Positions 14,900-23,395 are shown, counted from the stretch's first letter. The stretch is 35,342 nucleotides of DNA from Streptosporangium amethystogenes (GCF_000721075.1 NZ_JOEQ01000049.1:1-35342); one strand, 5' to 3'. Program-made: numbers and translations. Notes: generated from the sequence alone by a model not told the origin.

Positions 14900-16023
14900 C
14901 CGCCCTGTCCGTCCTCGACCTGGCCCCCGTCCCGTCCGGTGGCACGCCGGGCGACGCGCTGCGCAACACCCTGGACCTGGCCAGGTGGGCCGAGGAGTTC
15001 GGCTATCTCCGCTACTGGGTGGCCGAACACCACTTCGCGTCCGGCGTCGCCAGCGCCGCCCCGGCCGTGCTCATCGCCCTGGTGGCCGCCGCGACCACCA
15101 CGATCAGGGTCGGCTCGGGAGCCGTACAGCTCGGGCACCAGACCGCGCTGTCGGTGGTCGAGCAGTTCGGCCTCATCGACGCGCTTCACCCGGGCCGGGT
15201 CGACCTCGGCCTGGGCCGGTCGGGCCAGCGCAGGGCCGAGTTCGCCGAACTGGCGAAGAAGGCCCCGCCCGCGCCGAGGCCCGCCAGGGTCGTGGACGGC
15301 CTGCTCATCCCCGAACCCTTCTCCTTCACCGCGCTCGCGAGGTCGCCGCTGCTCTCCCTGTACGGCTCGCTGCTCCAGCAGCCCGGCGCGGAAAGCCCTG
15401 ACTTCGCCGACCAGGTGGAGGACATCGCGGCGCTGATCGCCGGCACCTACCGCTCCCCGGAGGGGGTGGCCGCGCACGCGGTGCCCGGTGAGGGCGCGGA
15501 CCTGCGGCTATGGATCCTGGGCAGCAGCGGCGGGCAGAGCGCACAGGTGGCGGGGGAGCGGGGGCTGCCGTTCGCGGCGAACTACCACGTCAGCCCGTCC
15601 GGAGTGCTGGAGGCCGCGGAGGCGTACCGGGAGGCGTTCAAACCCTCGGACACCCTGGCGGAACCCCACCTGATCGTCTCGGCGGACGTCGTGGTGGCCG
15701 AGGACGACGAGAGGGCCCGCGAGCTCGCCTCCCCGTACGGGCTCTGGGTCCGCAGCATCCGCAGCGGTGCCGGGGCGATCCCGTTCCCGACACCGGCCGA
15801 GGCCGCGGCCCACGAGTGGACGAAGGAGGACCGCGCGCTGGTCGCCGACCGGCTGGACACCCAGTTCGTCGGCTCCCCGGGTACCGTCGCCGAGCGGCTG
15901 CGCGTCCTGCGTGACGTCACCGGCGCCCACGAGCTGCTCGTCACCACCATCACCCACGACCACGCCGACCGGGTCCGCTCCTACCGGCTGCTCGCCGAGG
16001 AGTGGTCGAAGCCCGTCGCCTGA
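14896..16023 (+). CDS. LLM-class flavin-dependent oxidoreductase, MsnO8-like
   Basis: The GTG at 14896 overlaps the preceding stop by 4 bases; the protein is 375 residues. LSVLDLAPVPSGGTPGDALRNTLDLARWAEEFGYLRYWVAEHHF is the opening typical of the MsnO8 subgroup of luciferase-like enzymes (the SVLDxxPV and RYWxAEHH motifs). GALQLGHQ-type (here GAVQLGHQT), DALHPGRVDLGLGRSGQ and a C-terminal FVGSPGTVAERLRVL follow. Members are mostly uncharacterised and are often annotated as flavin-dependent oxidoreductases. It closes the four-gene operon; a strong bidirectional hairpin lies 68 bases downstream. Confidence 0.9.
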   Translation: MTALSVLDLAPVPSGGTPGDALRNTLDLARWAEEFGYLRYWVAEHHFASGVASAAPAVLIALVAAATTTIRVGSGAVQLGHQTALSVVEQFGLIDALHPGRVDLGLGRSGQRRAEFAELAKKAPPAPRPARVVDGLLIPEPFSFTALARSPLLSLYGSLLQQPGAESPDFADQVEDIAALIAGTYRSPEGVAAHAVPGEGADLRLWILGSSGGQSAQVAGERGLPFAANYHVSPSGVLEAAEAYREAFKPSDTLAEPHLIVSADVVVAEDDERARELASPYGLWVRSIRSGAGAIPFPTPAEAAAHEWTKEDRALVADRLDTQFVGSPGTVAERLRVLRDVTGAHELLVTTITHDHADRVRSYRLLAEEWSKPVA

Positions 16024-16090
16024 GAGGGGGAACCTTTCGGCGGCGGCCACTTGCTGTCCGTGCCCCGGAACAGGTGGGGGCGGGCTGTCA

Positions 16091-16138
16091 GGTACGTGGG
16101 CCCGGCCGTGTCCGTCGTCGCGGCCGGGCCCACGTATC
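16091..16138. terminator. Bidirectional terminator between the monooxygenase operon and the antiporter genes
   Basis: A perfect 16-base stem, TACGTGGGCCCGGCCG (16093-16108) pairing with 16121-16136, has a 12-base loop and is extended by a G-T and a G-C pair. It lies between convergent genes ending at 16023 and 16151 and would serve both. Confidence 0.8.
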
Positions 16139-16150
16139 AGGTCGGGCGTG

Positions 16151-17308
16151 TCAGGCGCGTTTGGCGATGGCGGTGATGAAGGGCTGCACCACCCGGGCGG
16201 CCAGCGGGCCGAACGCGGCGAGGATGAGGACGTAGGCGGCGGCCAGCGGCCCCAGGTCGGGGTGGACTCCGGCGGCCACCGCGAGACCGGCGATCACGAT
16301 GTTGAACTCGCCCCGGGGGATGAGCGCGATCCCGGCCCGGGCCTGCCCGGCTTTGGCGATGCCCGCCCGGCGGGCGGCGTAGGCACCGGTGAGCAGCTTC
16401 GTGATCATGCTGATCACCGCGAGGAGCACCGCCAGCCCGGCGACCGGGAGGATCTTGGTCGGATCGGTCTGAAGGCCGAAGAAGACGAAGAACACCGCGG
16501 CGAACAGGTCGCGGATCGGGGTGAGCAGTTCCTGTGCGTCCTCGGCCAGCTCGCCGGAGAGGGCGATGCCGACCAGGAAGGCGCCGACCGCGGCCGAGAC
16601 CTGGAGCTGCTGGGCCACCCCGGCGACCAGCAGCGCGAGCCCGATCACCTTCAGCAGCAGCACCTCGGAGTTGGGGCTGGAGACGAACGCCTCGATGAAC
16701 CTGCCGTAGCGGAGCGCGACCAGCAGCACGACGCTGACCGTGCCCAGTGCGATCGCCACGGCGATCGCACCGCTGGCGAAGCTCAGCCCGGCCAGCACCG
16801 CGGTGAGGATCGGCAGGTAGACGGCCATCGTCAGGTCCTCGAAGACCAGCAGCGACAGCACCACCGGTGTCTCGCGGTTACCGATCCACCCCAGGTCGGA
16901 CAGGACCTTGGCGGTGATGCCGGAGGAGGTGGCGTAGGTGACGCCGGCCATGGCGATGGCGGCCACCGGGCCCCAGCCCAGCAGCAGTGCGGTGATCGCA
17001 CCCGGTGCGGCGTTGAGCACCAGGTCGACCACGCCCGCGCGGGCGTTGCCCTTCAGGCTCGTCACCAGCTCGGAGGCGTTGTACTCCAGGCCGAGGGTGA
17101 GCAGCAGCAGGATGACGCCGAGTTCGGCGCCGACGGAGGTGAACTCCTCGCTGGTGGCCAGGGGCAGGATGCCGCCGGTGCCGAAGGCCAGTCCGGCGAT
17201 GAGGTACAGGGGGATGGGGGAGATGCCGACTTTAAGGGCGAGCGCGCCGAGGATGCCGAGCCCGAGAAGGACAGCGCCGAGCTCAAGAAAAAGAATTGCC
17301 GTATGCAC
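16151..17308 (-). CDS. khtU: Monovalent cation:proton antiporter, CPA2 (KefB/KhtU) membrane subunit
   Basis: This 385-residue integral membrane protein has about 12 spans. It starts at a GTG (VHTAILFLELGAVLLGLGILGALA). CPA2 marks are VILLLLTLGLEYNASEL near 90, the discontinuous-helix segment TYATSSGITAKVLSDLGWIGNRETPVVLSLLVFEDLTMAVYLP with the conserved Asp of the ED motif, VGAFLVGIALSGELAE, and ARAGIALIPRGEFNIVIAG near the end. No cytoplasmic RCK domain is fused. Instead the TrkA-C protein is encoded directly upstream (17317-17799), the two-protein arrangement of KhtT-KhtU K+/H+ exchangers. The role is likely K+ or Na+ efflux coupled to pH control. Confidence 0.9.
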   Translation of the reverse strand: MHTAILFLELGAVLLGLGILGALALKVGISPIPLYLIAGLAFGTGGILPLATSEEFTSVGAELGVILLLLTLGLEYNASELVTSLKGNARAGVVDLVLNAAPGAITALLLGWGPVAAIAMAGVTYATSSGITAKVLSDLGWIGNRETPVVLSLLVFEDLTMAVYLPILTAVLAGLSFASGAIAVAIALGTVSVVLLVALRYGRFIEAFVSSPNSEVLLLKVIGLALLVAGVAQQLQVSAAVGAFLVGIALSGELAEDAQELLTPIRDLFAAVFFVFFGLQTDPTKILPVAGLAVLLAVISMITKLLTGAYAARRAGIAKAGQARAGIALIPRGEFNIVIAGLAVAAGVHPDLGPLAAAYVLILAAFGPLAARVVQPFITAIAKRA

Positions 17309-17316
17309 CAGGTTTC

Positions 17317-17799
17317 CTACCCGCCGGACAGGATGTCAGAGACGGCGGATGTGCTCTCCGGGCTGCCCACCACGACCACCACGTCGTTTCCGAGCAGCCC
17401 GAAATCGGGGGCGGGGCTGGCGAACACCTGGCCCTCGCGAACCACGGCCACGATGGAGGCGCCGGTGCGGGTGCGGACGCGCGCGTCACCCATCGGCCGG
17501 CCGGCGTACGGCGAGCCGGGCGTGATCGGGAACTGCAGGCTGACGAGCCCCTCGACTTCGCTGTGCAGGGCGTTGAGGCGCTGCACGATGCGCGGGGCGC
17601 CGAGCAGTTCGGCGAGCGCGTCGGCCTCCTCGTCGTTCAGTTTTATGGTCTCGCATGCGCGGTCGGGATCATCGGGGTCGTACAGCACCAGGTCGCGACG
17701 GCCCGTGCGGTGAGAGACGATTCCTATTCGCCTGCCTGAGCGCGTCGTGAACTCGTGCCGCAGCCCTATACCTGGCAGTGCCGTCTGCTCGACCTCCAC
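17317..17799 (-). CDS. khtT: KhtT-like regulatory subunit with a TrkA-C (RCK_C) domain
   Basis: The GTG at 17799, with AGGAG upstream, gives 160 residues. The N-terminal part (LRHEFTTRSGRRIGIVSHRTGRRDLVLYDPDDPD) matches the KhtT N-domain. The C-terminal part is a TrkA-C domain: ARVRTRTGASIVAVVREGQVFASPAPDFGLLGNDVVVVVGSPES. In KhtT this domain binds nucleotides and opens the antiporter at high pH or on nucleotide signals (c-di-AMP in Bacillus). It lies 8 bases upstream of the transporter gene, so the two are co-transcribed and probably form one complex. Confidence 0.88.
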   Translation of the reverse strand: MEVEQTALPGIGLRHEFTTRSGRRIGIVSHRTGRRDLVLYDPDDPDRACETIKLNDEEADALAELLGAPRIVQRLNALHSEVEGLVSLQFPITPGSPYAGRPMGDARVRTRTGASIVAVVREGQVFASPAPDFGLLGNDVVVVVGSPESTSAVSDILSGG

Positions 17800-17880
17800 C
17801 GTGCCAGCTCCTTGCGTGTGTATGCCTGATTCTCTTGCCAGGAGAACCTACCAACTCGGGTTTGTCGAGCGACGCCAAGG

Positions 17881-17920
17881 ATACCCGGTATTACCGATTG
17901 ACTTTGTGGGTTATTTGGCC
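17881..17920 (+). promoter_or_regulatory. Candidate promoter/operator of the ssu operon
   Basis: An AT-rich block in the spacer to khtT has a small palindrome ATACC-C-GGTAT (17881-17891), a -35-like TTGACT (17898-17903) and GGTTATTTG (17909-17917). The -10 box is not certain. A related GGTTAT core occurs on the minus strand before the monooxygenase operon (11253-11244), so one sulfur-responsive regulator may bind both; this is inferred. Confidence 0.4.
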
Positions 17921-17924
17921 GACG

Positions 17925-18794
17925 ATGAGCGGGAACCCACCCCCAACCCCAGTGAGGTCCTTCGTGCCCGCTCCCGTCGTCGACGTGGGGGTGCCACAGC
18001 GGGCCGCGCGAACGCGGTCACGTGTGCCCCTGCGCTCCGCCGCCGTCTGGCAGCGCCTTGTCAGCCCCCTGGTCATCGTGGTCGTCTGGCAGGTCGCCGG
18101 CACCGCCGGACTTCTCCCGGAACAACTCCTCGCCTCGCCCGTCAAGGTGCTCACCACCGCCGCCGGGCTCGTCGAGGAGGGTGTCCTGCCCGAGGCGATC
18201 GCCGTCTCGCTCCAGCGGGCGGCGATCGGCTTCACCCTCGGCGCGGTCGCCGGGGTCGGCCTGGCCCTCGTGGCGGGGCTCAGCCGCATCGGCGAGAACG
18301 CCGTCGACCCGCCGCTGCAGATGCTGCGGGCGCTCCCGCTGTTCGGCCTGATCCCGCTCTTCATCCTCTGGTTCGGGATCGGTGAGACGCCTAAGGTGGC
18401 GCTGGTCGCCCTCGGCGTGGCCTTCCCGCTCTACCTCAACACCTTCTCCGGGATCCGCGGCGTCGACGGCAGGCTCGCCGAGGTGGCCCGGGTGCTGCGG
18501 CTGAGCCGCACGGAGACCGTCACCCACATCGTCCTGCCGGGCGCGCTGGCCCAGACCCTCGTCGGCCTGCGGCAGAGCCTGGGCGTGGCCTGGCTGGCAC
18601 TGATCGTGGCCGAGCAGATCAACGCGGACGCCGGCCTGGGACACATGATCAACGATGCCCGGGAGTTCCTGCGCACCGACGTGATCGTCGTCGGTCTGAT
18701 CGTCTACGCGATCCTCGGGCTGCTGACCGACGCGCTGGTGCGCCTGCTGGAGAGGAGGGCCCTGTCATGGCGACAGAGCTTCCTGTCACGTTGA
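17925..18794 (+). CDS. ssuC: ABC transporter permease for aliphatic sulfonates (SsuC-like)
   Basis: From the ATG at 17925 the protein has 289 residues; a later GTG is also possible because the first 40 residues are variable. The permease core starts with WQRLVSPLVIVVVWQVAGTAG, then LLPEQLLASPVKVLTTAAGL, and the cytoplasmic coupling motif EVARVLRLSRTETVTHIVLPGALAQTLVGLRQSLGVAWLALIVAE (EAA loop). This is the BPD_transp_1 layout of the nitrate/taurine/sulfonate group with six spans. It is followed by the ATPase gene (28-base overlap), the binding-protein gene and an SsuD-type monooxygenase, which supports sulfonate uptake. Confidence 0.9.
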   Translation: MSGNPPPTPVRSFVPAPVVDVGVPQRAARTRSRVPLRSAAVWQRLVSPLVIVVVWQVAGTAGLLPEQLLASPVKVLTTAAGLVEEGVLPEAIAVSLQRAAIGFTLGAVAGVGLALVAGLSRIGENAVDPPLQMLRALPLFGLIPLFILWFGIGETPKVALVALGVAFPLYLNTFSGIRGVDGRLAEVARVLRLSRTETVTHIVLPGALAQTLVGLRQSLGVAWLALIVAEQINADAGLGHMINDAREFLRTDVIVVGLIVYAILGLLTDALVRLLERRALSWRQSFLSR

Positions 18795-19534
18795 CCCCGT
18801 CGCGCACGACGATCCCGCTCCGTGCGGCGGCTCCGGTGGCCGTGGTCAGGGGACTCACCCGATCCTTCGGGGAGCGACGGGTTCTCGACGGGGTCGACCT
18901 GGAGATCGGCCGTGGCGAGTTCGTCGCCCTGCTCGGCCCGAGCGGCTCGGGCAAGTCCACGCTCCTGCGGGTGCTCGCGGGACTCGACCCAGGCGCCGAG
19001 GGCGAGGTCGAGGTCGGCGGCACCGCCGCCGTGGCCTTCCAGGAGCCCCGGCTCGTACCGTGGAAGCGGGTCCTGGCCAACGTCGCGCTCGGGCTGCGCG
19101 CCCCCGACCCGCGCGCCGCCGCGCTGGCCGCGCTGGAGGAGGTCGGTCTCGGCGCCCTGCGCGACGCCTGGCCGCTCACCCTGTCCGGCGGCGAGGCCCA
19201 ACGGGCCTCCCTGGCCAGGGCGCTGGTCCGCGAGCCCGGCCTGCTCCTGCTCGACGAGCCGTTCAGTGCCCTGGACGCGCTGACCCGCATCACCATCCAC
19301 CGGCTCGTGCTCGACCTGTGGGCCCGGCACCGCCCCGGCATCCTGCTCGTCACCCACGATGTGGACGAGGCCATGCTGCTGGCCGACCGTGTCCTGGTGC
19401 TCGACGGGGGCGCCATCGCCCACGAGTCCAGGATCGAGCTGCCCCGGCCCCGCCACCGCGACCACCCCGAGATCATCGCACTGCGCTCCACCCTGCTCGA
19501 CAGGCTGGGCGTCACCCCGGAGGGAACCGCATGA
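18767..19534 (+). CDS. ssuB: ABC transporter ATP-binding protein for aliphatic sulfonates (SsuB-like)
   Basis: The 255-residue ATPase has a Walker A (GPSGSGKST), a Q-loop (VAFQEPRLVPWKRV), signature LSGGEAQRASLARAL, Walker B LLLLDEPFSALDAL and H-loop VTHDVDEAMLL. The EPRLVPWKRV segment is characteristic of the SsuB/TauB/NrtD group. It starts inside the end of ssuC (28-base overlap) behind GAGAGGAGG, and its stop overlaps the start of the binding-protein gene. It energises import of the substrate captured by the lipoprotein. Confidence 0.93.
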   Translation: MATELPVTLTPSRTTIPLRAAAPVAVVRGLTRSFGERRVLDGVDLEIGRGEFVALLGPSGSGKSTLLRVLAGLDPGAEGEVEVGGTAAVAFQEPRLVPWKRVLANVALGLRAPDPRAAALAALEEVGLGALRDAWPLTLSGGEAQRASLARALVREPGLLLLDEPFSALDALTRITIHRLVLDLWARHRPGILLVTHDVDEAMLLADRVLVLDGGAIAHESRIELPRPRHRDHPEIIALRSTLLDRLGVTPEGTA

Positions 19535-20529
19535 AACGTCGTATCGCCGCGGCGGTCGCCATGGCTCTGCTCCTGTCCGTCACCGCCGCGTGCGGGGCCG
19601 GGGAGGAACAGGGCGTCCGCGCCGACGGCTCGGTCGACCTGTCCCGGGTGACGCTCCGCGTCGGCGACCAGAAGGGCACGGGCCTGCAGGCGCTGCTGAC
19701 CGCGGCCGGTCAGCTCGACGACGTCAAGTACAAGGTCACCTGGTCACAGTTCACCTCGGGGCCGCCGATCCTGGAGGCCATCAACGCCGGTTCGGTGGAC
19801 TTCGGCGCGGTCGGCAACGCGCCGCCGGTCTTCGCGGCCGCCGCCGGGGCGAAGATCTCCGCCGTCGCGGTCGCCGAGAAGGGCCTCGGTGGCCAGGCGG
19901 TCGTCGTCCCCGCCGATTCCCCTGTCAAGTCCCCGGCGGACCTGCGCGGTAAGCGCGTCGCGGTGGCCAAGGGCAGCTCCGCCAACTTCCACCTGCTGGC
20001 CGTGCTGAAGAAGGAGGGGTTGAGTTTCGCCGACATCCAGCCCCAGTACCTCCAGCCGCCGGACGCCCTGGCCGCGCTCTCCTCCGGCAGGGTCGACGCC
20101 TGGGCCATCTGGGATCCCTACACCGCCCAGGCCGAGTCCCAGACCAAGGCGCGCATCCTGGTCGACGGCGAGGGTTACGCCAACGGCTTCGAGTTCCAGA
20201 TCGCCGGTAAGGAGGCCCTCGTCGACCCGGCCCGCACGGCCGCGCTGGGCGACTGGGTGGCGCGCATCCGCAGGGCACATCGGTGGGCCAACGAGCACCC
20301 GGACGAGTGGTCCAAGGTCTTCTCCGAGCTCACCGGGCTGGACCAGGCCATCGTCGGCACGGCGATCAAGCGCAGCTCGTACCAGGACCTCAGGCTCGCC
20401 GGTGACGTCGTCGGCCGCGAGCAGCTCGTCGCCGACGCCTTCAGCGAGGCCAAGCTCATCCCCGCCCCCGTCACGTTCGCGGACTTCGTCGACACCCGGT
20501 TCGACGCCACCCTGGACGACCCCTCGTGA
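19531..20529 (+). CDS. ssuA: Sulfonate ABC transporter substrate-binding lipoprotein (SsuA-like)
   Basis: The 332-residue protein has a lipoprotein signal (MKRRIAAAVAMALLLSVTAAC, Cys21 as the lipidated residue). The binding-protein body follows: VTLRVGDQKGTGLQALL, FTSGPPILEAINAGSVDFGAVGNAPPVFAAAAG, LRGKRVAVAKGSSANFHLLAVLKKEGLSF and LSSGRVDAWAIWDPYTA. These are hallmarks of the SsuA/TauA family (periplasmic-type, NMT1-like fold). The ATGA overlap with ssuB couples the genes. The final ligand (alkanesulfonate, taurine or another) cannot be read from sequence. Confidence 0.93.
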   Translation: MKRRIAAAVAMALLLSVTAACGAGEEQGVRADGSVDLSRVTLRVGDQKGTGLQALLTAAGQLDDVKYKVTWSQFTSGPPILEAINAGSVDFGAVGNAPPVFAAAAGAKISAVAVAEKGLGGQAVVVPADSPVKSPADLRGKRVAVAKGSSANFHLLAVLKKEGLSFADIQPQYLQPPDALAALSSGRVDAWAIWDPYTAQAESQTKARILVDGEGYANGFEFQIAGKEALVDPARTAALGDWVARIRRAHRWANEHPDEWSKVFSELTGLDQAIVGTAIKRSSYQDLRLAGDVVGREQLVADAFSEAKLIPAPVTFADFVDTRFDATLDDPS

Positions 20530-20578
20530 CGCCCACCCCGAGGTCCGTGCCCGGGGGATCCACGCCTGGAGGCATCCG

Positions 20579-21685
20579 ATGAAGTTCCACTGGTTCCTGC
20601 CCACCGCCGGTGACAGCCGGGTCCTCACCGGGGGCGGCCACGGCCTCAGCAGGGGGCACGGCCGCTCCGAGGCGGCCACGTTCCGTCCGCCGGACATCGA
20701 GTACCTGGCGCAGGTCGCCCGCTCCGCCGAGCAGCTCGGCTTCGAGGCGGTCCTGACCCCGACCGGCACCTGGTGCGAGGACGCCTGGCTGGTCACCGCC
20801 GCGTTGACCCGCGAGACCGAGCGGCTGAAGTTCCTCGTCGCCTTCCGGCCGGGCTTCATGTCACCGACGCTGGCCGCGCAGATGGCCGCCACCTACCAGC
20901 GTCTCTCGCGCGGCAGGTTGCTGCTCAACGTGGTGACCGGCGGGGAGAGCGCCGAGCAGGCCAGGTTCGGCGACCACCTGTCCAAGGACGAGCGCTACGC
21001 GCGCACCGACGAGTTCCTGTCGGTCGTGCGCGGCGCCTGGAGCGGTACCCCCTACGACTTCGACGGCGGTCACTACCGCGTCGAGGGCGCGATGGTCGCC
21101 GAGATGCCCGATCCCGTTCCGGAGATCTACTTCGGCGGCTCCTCGCGGGCCGCCGGACCGGTCGCGGCCAGACACGTGGACGTCTACCTCACCTGGGGCG
21201 AGCCCCCCGAGCAGGTGGCGAAGAAGATCGAGTGGATCCGGGAGCTGGCGGAGGAGCAGGGCCGTAAGCTCCGCTTCGGCATCCGGCTGCATGTGATCAC
21301 CCGCGACAGCGAGCGCGACGCCTGGGCGGAGGCCGAGCGGTTGCTGGCCGCCATCGACCCGGCCGACATCGTCTCGGCCAGGAAGCTGCTCGGCCGTAGC
21401 GAGTCGGTCGGCCAGCGGCGCATGCTGGAGCTGCACGAGGGCTTCACCGGGGGCACCGCCCGTGACCTGGAGATCCATCCGAACCTCTGGGCCGGGGTCG
21501 GCCTCGTGCGGGGCGGTGCCGGCACCGCGCTGGTCGGCAGCCACTCCCAGGTCGCCGAGCGGATCGAGGAGTACGCCTCGCTCGGCATCGAGGAGTTCGT
21601 CCTGTCCGGCTACCCCCACCTGGAGGAGGCGTACTGGTTCGGCGAGAACGTGCTTCCCCGCGTCGCCGCGCACGTCCAAGGGTGA
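20579..21685 (+). CDS. ssuD: FMNH2-dependent alkanesulfonate monooxygenase (SsuD-like)
   Basis: This 368-residue luciferase-fold enzyme starts MKFHWFLPTAGDSR. SsuD marks are LGFEAVLTPTGTWCEDAWLVTAAL, KFLVAFRPGFMSPTLAAQMAATYQRLSRGRLLLNVVTGG, DEFLSVVRGAWSG, VPEIYFGGSSRAAGPVAARHVDVYLTWGEPPEQVAKKI, and the C-terminal LVGSHSQVAERIEEYASLGIEEFVLSGYPHLEEA. The enzyme desulfonates C2-C10 alkanesulfonates to aldehydes and sulfite using FMNH2 from a partner reductase (SsuE), which is not in this window. It lies 49 bases after ssuA in the transporter operon. Confidence 0.94.
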   Translation: MKFHWFLPTAGDSRVLTGGGHGLSRGHGRSEAATFRPPDIEYLAQVARSAEQLGFEAVLTPTGTWCEDAWLVTAALTRETERLKFLVAFRPGFMSPTLAAQMAATYQRLSRGRLLLNVVTGGESAEQARFGDHLSKDERYARTDEFLSVVRGAWSGTPYDFDGGHYRVEGAMVAEMPDPVPEIYFGGSSRAAGPVAARHVDVYLTWGEPPEQVAKKIEWIRELAEEQGRKLRFGIRLHVITRDSERDAWAEAERLLAAIDPADIVSARKLLGRSESVGQRRMLELHEGFTGGTARDLEIHPNLWAGVGLVRGGAGTALVGSHSQVAERIEEYASLGIEEFVLSGYPHLEEAYWFGENVLPRVAAHVQG

Positions 21686-21746
21686 TCACGGCCACATCCG
21701 GCGAGCCCGTCTTGCGTGTGATCTCCGGGGGGAGGAATCTCGGTGC

Positions 21747-22922
21747 ATGCCTGACGACCGCCCGTACGACATCGTGCTGTTCGGCGCCACCGGGTTCACC
21801 GGGGCGCTCACCGCGGAGTACCTCGCGCGCAACGCCGGTCCCACCCTCCGCTGGGCACTGGCCGGCCGCAACCGGGCCAAGCTCGAAACGGTCAGGAACC
21901 GGATCGGCCTGCCCGAGCTGCCGCTGCTCCACGCCGACGTGACCGACCCGGCCTCCCTGGTGGAGATCGCCAGGCAGGCCAGGGTCGTGGCGACCACCGT
22001 GGGCCCCTACGTCTCCTACGGAGAGCCGCTGGTGGCCGCCTGCGCCGACGCGGGCACCCACTACGCCGACATCACCGGCGAGCCCGAGTTCGTCGACCGC
22101 ATGTTCATCCGCCATCACGAGCGGGCCGTCAGGACCGGGGCCAAGCTCGTGCACGCCTGCGGGTTCGATTCCGTCCCGCACGACCTCGGCGCCTACTTCA
22201 CGGTCGGGCAGCTGCCCGAGGGAGTGCCGCTGGAGGTCAGCGGCTTCGTCCGGGCCTCCGGTGCCGCCTCCGGCGGTACCGCGCACTCCGCCGTGACGGC
22301 GATCTCCCGCTTCCGGCAGACGGCCGAGGCAGCGCATGTCCGGCGCGAACTCGAAATCGTGTCCGGTACCGCCGCGCCCTCCACCAGGAGGGCGCGTGGC
22401 ATGCCCGGCTCTGTCCGCTACGTCGGAGGCTGGGCCCTGCCGCTGCCCACACTCGACCCGCAGATCGTCGCCCGCTCGGCCCGCGCGCTGGAGCGCTACG
22501 GCCCCGACTTCACCTACCGTCACCACCTCGCGGTCAGGCAACTGCCCGTCGCACTCGGCCTCGCCGCCGGAGTGGGCGCCCTCGCGCTGCTCGCCCAGAT
22601 CCCACCGGCACGTTCCCTGCTGCTGCGCCGCTTCGCACCCGGTGAGGGGCCCGGCGCCGAGCAGCGGGCCAGGAGCTGGTTCAAGGTCACCTTCCTCGGC
22701 CTGGGGGGCGGGGCACGCGTCGTCACCGAGGTCGCGGGCGGCGACCCCGGCTACGGCGAGACCGCCAAGATGCTCGGCGAGTCGGCGCTCTGCCTGGCGA
22801 CGGACGACCTCCCGGAGGTCTCCGGTCAGCTGACCACCGCCGTGGCGATGGGCGACGCGCTGATCGGCCGCCTGGTGCGGGCGGGCATCACCTTCACGGT
22901 GCTGAGCGACTCGCGCAAGTAG
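21747..22922 (+). CDS. Saccharopine-dehydrogenase-like NAD(P)-binding protein (trans-acting enoyl reductase family)
   Basis: The ATG at 21747 (GGAGG 11 bases upstream) gives 391 residues. A Rossmann start, YDIVLFGATGFTGALTAEYLAR, is followed by WALAGRNRAKLE and VVATTVGPYVSYGEPLVAACADAGTHYADITGEPEFV, then HACGFDSVPHDLGAYF. These match the Sacchrp_dh_NADP group that includes mycobacterial trans-acting enoyl reductases and many unknowns. A hydrophobic patch around 270-292 (LGLAAGVGALALLAQIP) may touch membrane. It follows ssuD by 61 bases and could be co-transcribed, but a role in sulfonate breakdown is not established. A short hairpin follows. Confidence 0.8.
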   Translation: MPDDRPYDIVLFGATGFTGALTAEYLARNAGPTLRWALAGRNRAKLETVRNRIGLPELPLLHADVTDPASLVEIARQARVVATTVGPYVSYGEPLVAACADAGTHYADITGEPEFVDRMFIRHHERAVRTGAKLVHACGFDSVPHDLGAYFTVGQLPEGVPLEVSGFVRASGAASGGTAHSAVTAISRFRQTAEAAHVRRELEIVSGTAAPSTRRARGMPGSVRYVGGWALPLPTLDPQIVARSARALERYGPDFTYRHHLAVRQLPVALGLAAGVGALALLAQIPPARSLLLRRFAPGEGPGAEQRARSWFKVTFLGLGGGARVVTEVAGGDPGYGETAKMLGESALCLATDDLPEVSGQLTTAVAMGDALIGRLVRAGITFTVLSDSRK

Positions 22923-22926
22923 GCGT

Positions 22927-22943
22927 CCGCTCGGGACGAGCGG
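22927..22943 (+). terminator. Short hairpin after the saccharopine-dehydrogenase-like gene
   Basis: CCGCTC (22927-22932) and GAGCGG (22938-22943) form a 6-bp stem with a 5-base loop, 5 bases after the stop. It is weak on its own. Confidence 0.3.
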
Positions 22944-23395
22944 GTTCCGGGTTCCGGTGTGACGATCGTGGACGGGATCGGCCGGGCCCGCAGGGCGACT
23001 CCCACGACAACGGCGCGGTGGTCTGCGGCAACGCCGTACGACTTCGCCCGCTACACCGACTACGGCGCCGCCTGGGTCACCGTCGAGGGCAACGCGGTCC
23101 AGCCTTTCCCGATCGTGCAGGTCCGCCGGAATCCGCTCTTGGAGAAGCCTTGGGGGCCGGATGGGCGTGAAGGTGATCCGGGCACGGTACTAAACCGGGT
23201 AGTCCGCGTGCGGGACCGGGGACCGCGTCGTGTCCGACTCCTGAGCGCGGAAGAGCGTGGTGCGGACCTGACGGCCCGGGTGCCGGCCGGAGGTGCCGGT
23301 GCCACCGCGCGGATACCGAACAGAGCGTCGGGCGACCGGTCCCGGCGATGGCCGGCCGCGTCCGGGGCCGGTCCGAGTCCCAGGAGGCGTCAGCC
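22944..23395. other. Intergenic stretch of about 450 bases without a supported gene
   Basis: A GTG-started plus-strand frame (22959-23399) includes YDFARYTDYGAAWVTVEGN, which looks more protein-like than its surroundings, but the rest is Arg/Gly/Ala-rich noise that overruns the next gene's start. It may be the remains of a decayed gene. I found no RNA gene or clear promoter; AGGAGG at the end belongs to the next gene. Confidence 0.3.
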
